From NCBI GenBank assembly GCA_028571685.1, contig CM053154.1, forward strand, positions 9,337,501 through 9,401,500: a DNA stretch of 64,000 bases. Direction: 5' to 3'. A program made the translations under genes and the position numbers. The notes under the pieces were generated by a model. The model did no database searches, had not been told where the DNA came from, and saw nothing but the letters and a program-made list of their open reading frames with translations. Shown piece by piece: positions 63,290 through 64,000 of the stretch. The DNA comes from Heterohyrax brucei. Taxonomy: Eukaryota > Chordata > Mammalia > Hyracoidea > Procaviidae. The first letter of the stretch is position 1; each line of letters opens with the position of its first letter.

Positions 63290-64000
63290 AGCCCCAAGTA
63301 AGCGCTGAGGCCCCAGGACACTGAGGAGCTCATCCACCCACTGCCATACCCGCTGAGGACAAACTAGGGTGCTGGGATGCTGTCAGGCCTTCCTGACTCC
63401 AGGGCTGGGGCTCTCTTTGGCACCCCCATCGCTTCCTGTGCTGCATTTTACTCTCTGGCTGACCTTTGGACAAGTGACCCATGAAAGACAGCCACAGCTT
63501 CATGACTAATGTTTGCAGATATAACCAATGAATAAAGATACGTCTTGGTGACTGGTTCCACAACACCACCAAAGAACACCGCAGAGTTGTATACTGTGTG
63601 TTCCAGAGAATTCAATATTTGCATATGGACAACACCCCCTCAGGACTCCAGCAATGGTGTACAGATCGCGGGGGGTGGGAAGGAGATCATTCTTAGCGAA
63701 GTTTAGTCCCAGGCTCCTTCCCTCTCGGCACCCAGCATGCTTCTGGGTCAGCACTCAGTGCCAACAGATGTAAAATCAGGGCCCAAATCTGAGTATCTTA
63801 CCAAACATGTTATTAGAAAGATAAATCAGTTGCCCGCTTCAGTGTATTTTGAGGCACATGCATGTAAACTACATTAATCCAGATGTGTAGCAGGTCTATG
63901 CCAAACCATGTCAAACATAAAACAGCTAAGTTCCTTCAGCCCGTTTTCAGCTTCCCAAGGATCAGTCCTCTGCAGATGGCCAGGAAAATGAAGGCTCGAG
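63290..64000. other. Single-copy sequence, nothing recognised
   Basis: No TE, exon or RNA gene seen to the window edge. Short minus-strand frames (63330-63572, 63506-63754) are unsupported. Confidence 0.4.

Overview
The window is nuclear DNA from a placental mammal. The repeats point to an afrotherian, most likely an elephant or close paenungulate relative. The evidence is about 35-40 copies of an AfroSINE-type tRNA-derived SINE. Several decayed RTE-clade LINE fragments share the 3' end of that SINE. There is also an L1 lineage with a 3' UTR of roughly 1 kb, and ancient pan-mammalian repeats (MIR, L2, MER5A-like and other hAT elements, MaLR-like LTRs, mariner). I find no convincing protein-coding gene, RNA gene, CRISPR array or prokaryotic feature. 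Nearly all open frames are short and arise by chance or inside transposons. The species assignment rests on recalled repeat families, not on a database search.

Layout. 1-9.5 kb: MIR, a candidate conserved noncoding block (1.4-2.2 kb), a SINE cluster, two 5'-truncated L1 insertions with target-site duplications (TSDs) at 3.76-4.98 kb (+) and 7.12-7.81 kb (-), an MER5A-like element, a tRNA-Gly-derived SINE and an RTE fragment. 9.5-17 kb: SINEs, a GC-rich single-copy stretch (10.5-12.1 kb), a strong candidate conserved block (13.2-13.8 kb) and a young-looking L1 (15.18-16.72 kb, -) with an open ORF2 C-terminus and a 22-bp TSD. 17-24 kb: MIRs, a MaLR-like LTR, a hAT-Charlie-like element, another candidate conserved block and RTE/L1M remnants. 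24.4-30.9 kb: nested retrotransposons (SINE in L1, L1 in L1), a MaLR-like LTR with a perfect 5-bp TSD, an RTE LINE that keeps a reverse-transcriptase YADD motif and is split by a SINE, and antisense L1M.

31-46 kb: SINE-dense DNA, two palindromic mariner derivatives (33.6 and 42.0 kb), an L1 tail inserted inside a SINE (39.9-40.2 kb) and L2/MIR remnants. 46-48 kb: an LTR-like element with an internal tandem duplication, then two RTE 3' fragments on opposite strands. 48.7-55.5 kb: largely repeat-poor, AT-rich DNA with several candidate enhancers and one possible 82-bp exon or pseudoexon on the minus strand near 53.2 kb. 56-64 kb: an ancient antisense L1M broken by three SINEs, a MaLR-like solo LTR inserted inside a SINE with a perfect TSD, a nonautonomous RTE derivative and a final SINE.

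The insertions give a relative order. MIR, L2, L1M, MER5A and mariner are oldest. RTE and AfroSINEs came next, and MaLR-like LTRs and lineage L1s landed in or beside them. Repeat-poor AT-rich blocks between the transposons look like the distal regulatory DNA of a developmental-gene desert, but that is an inference and the flanking genes are not in the window.
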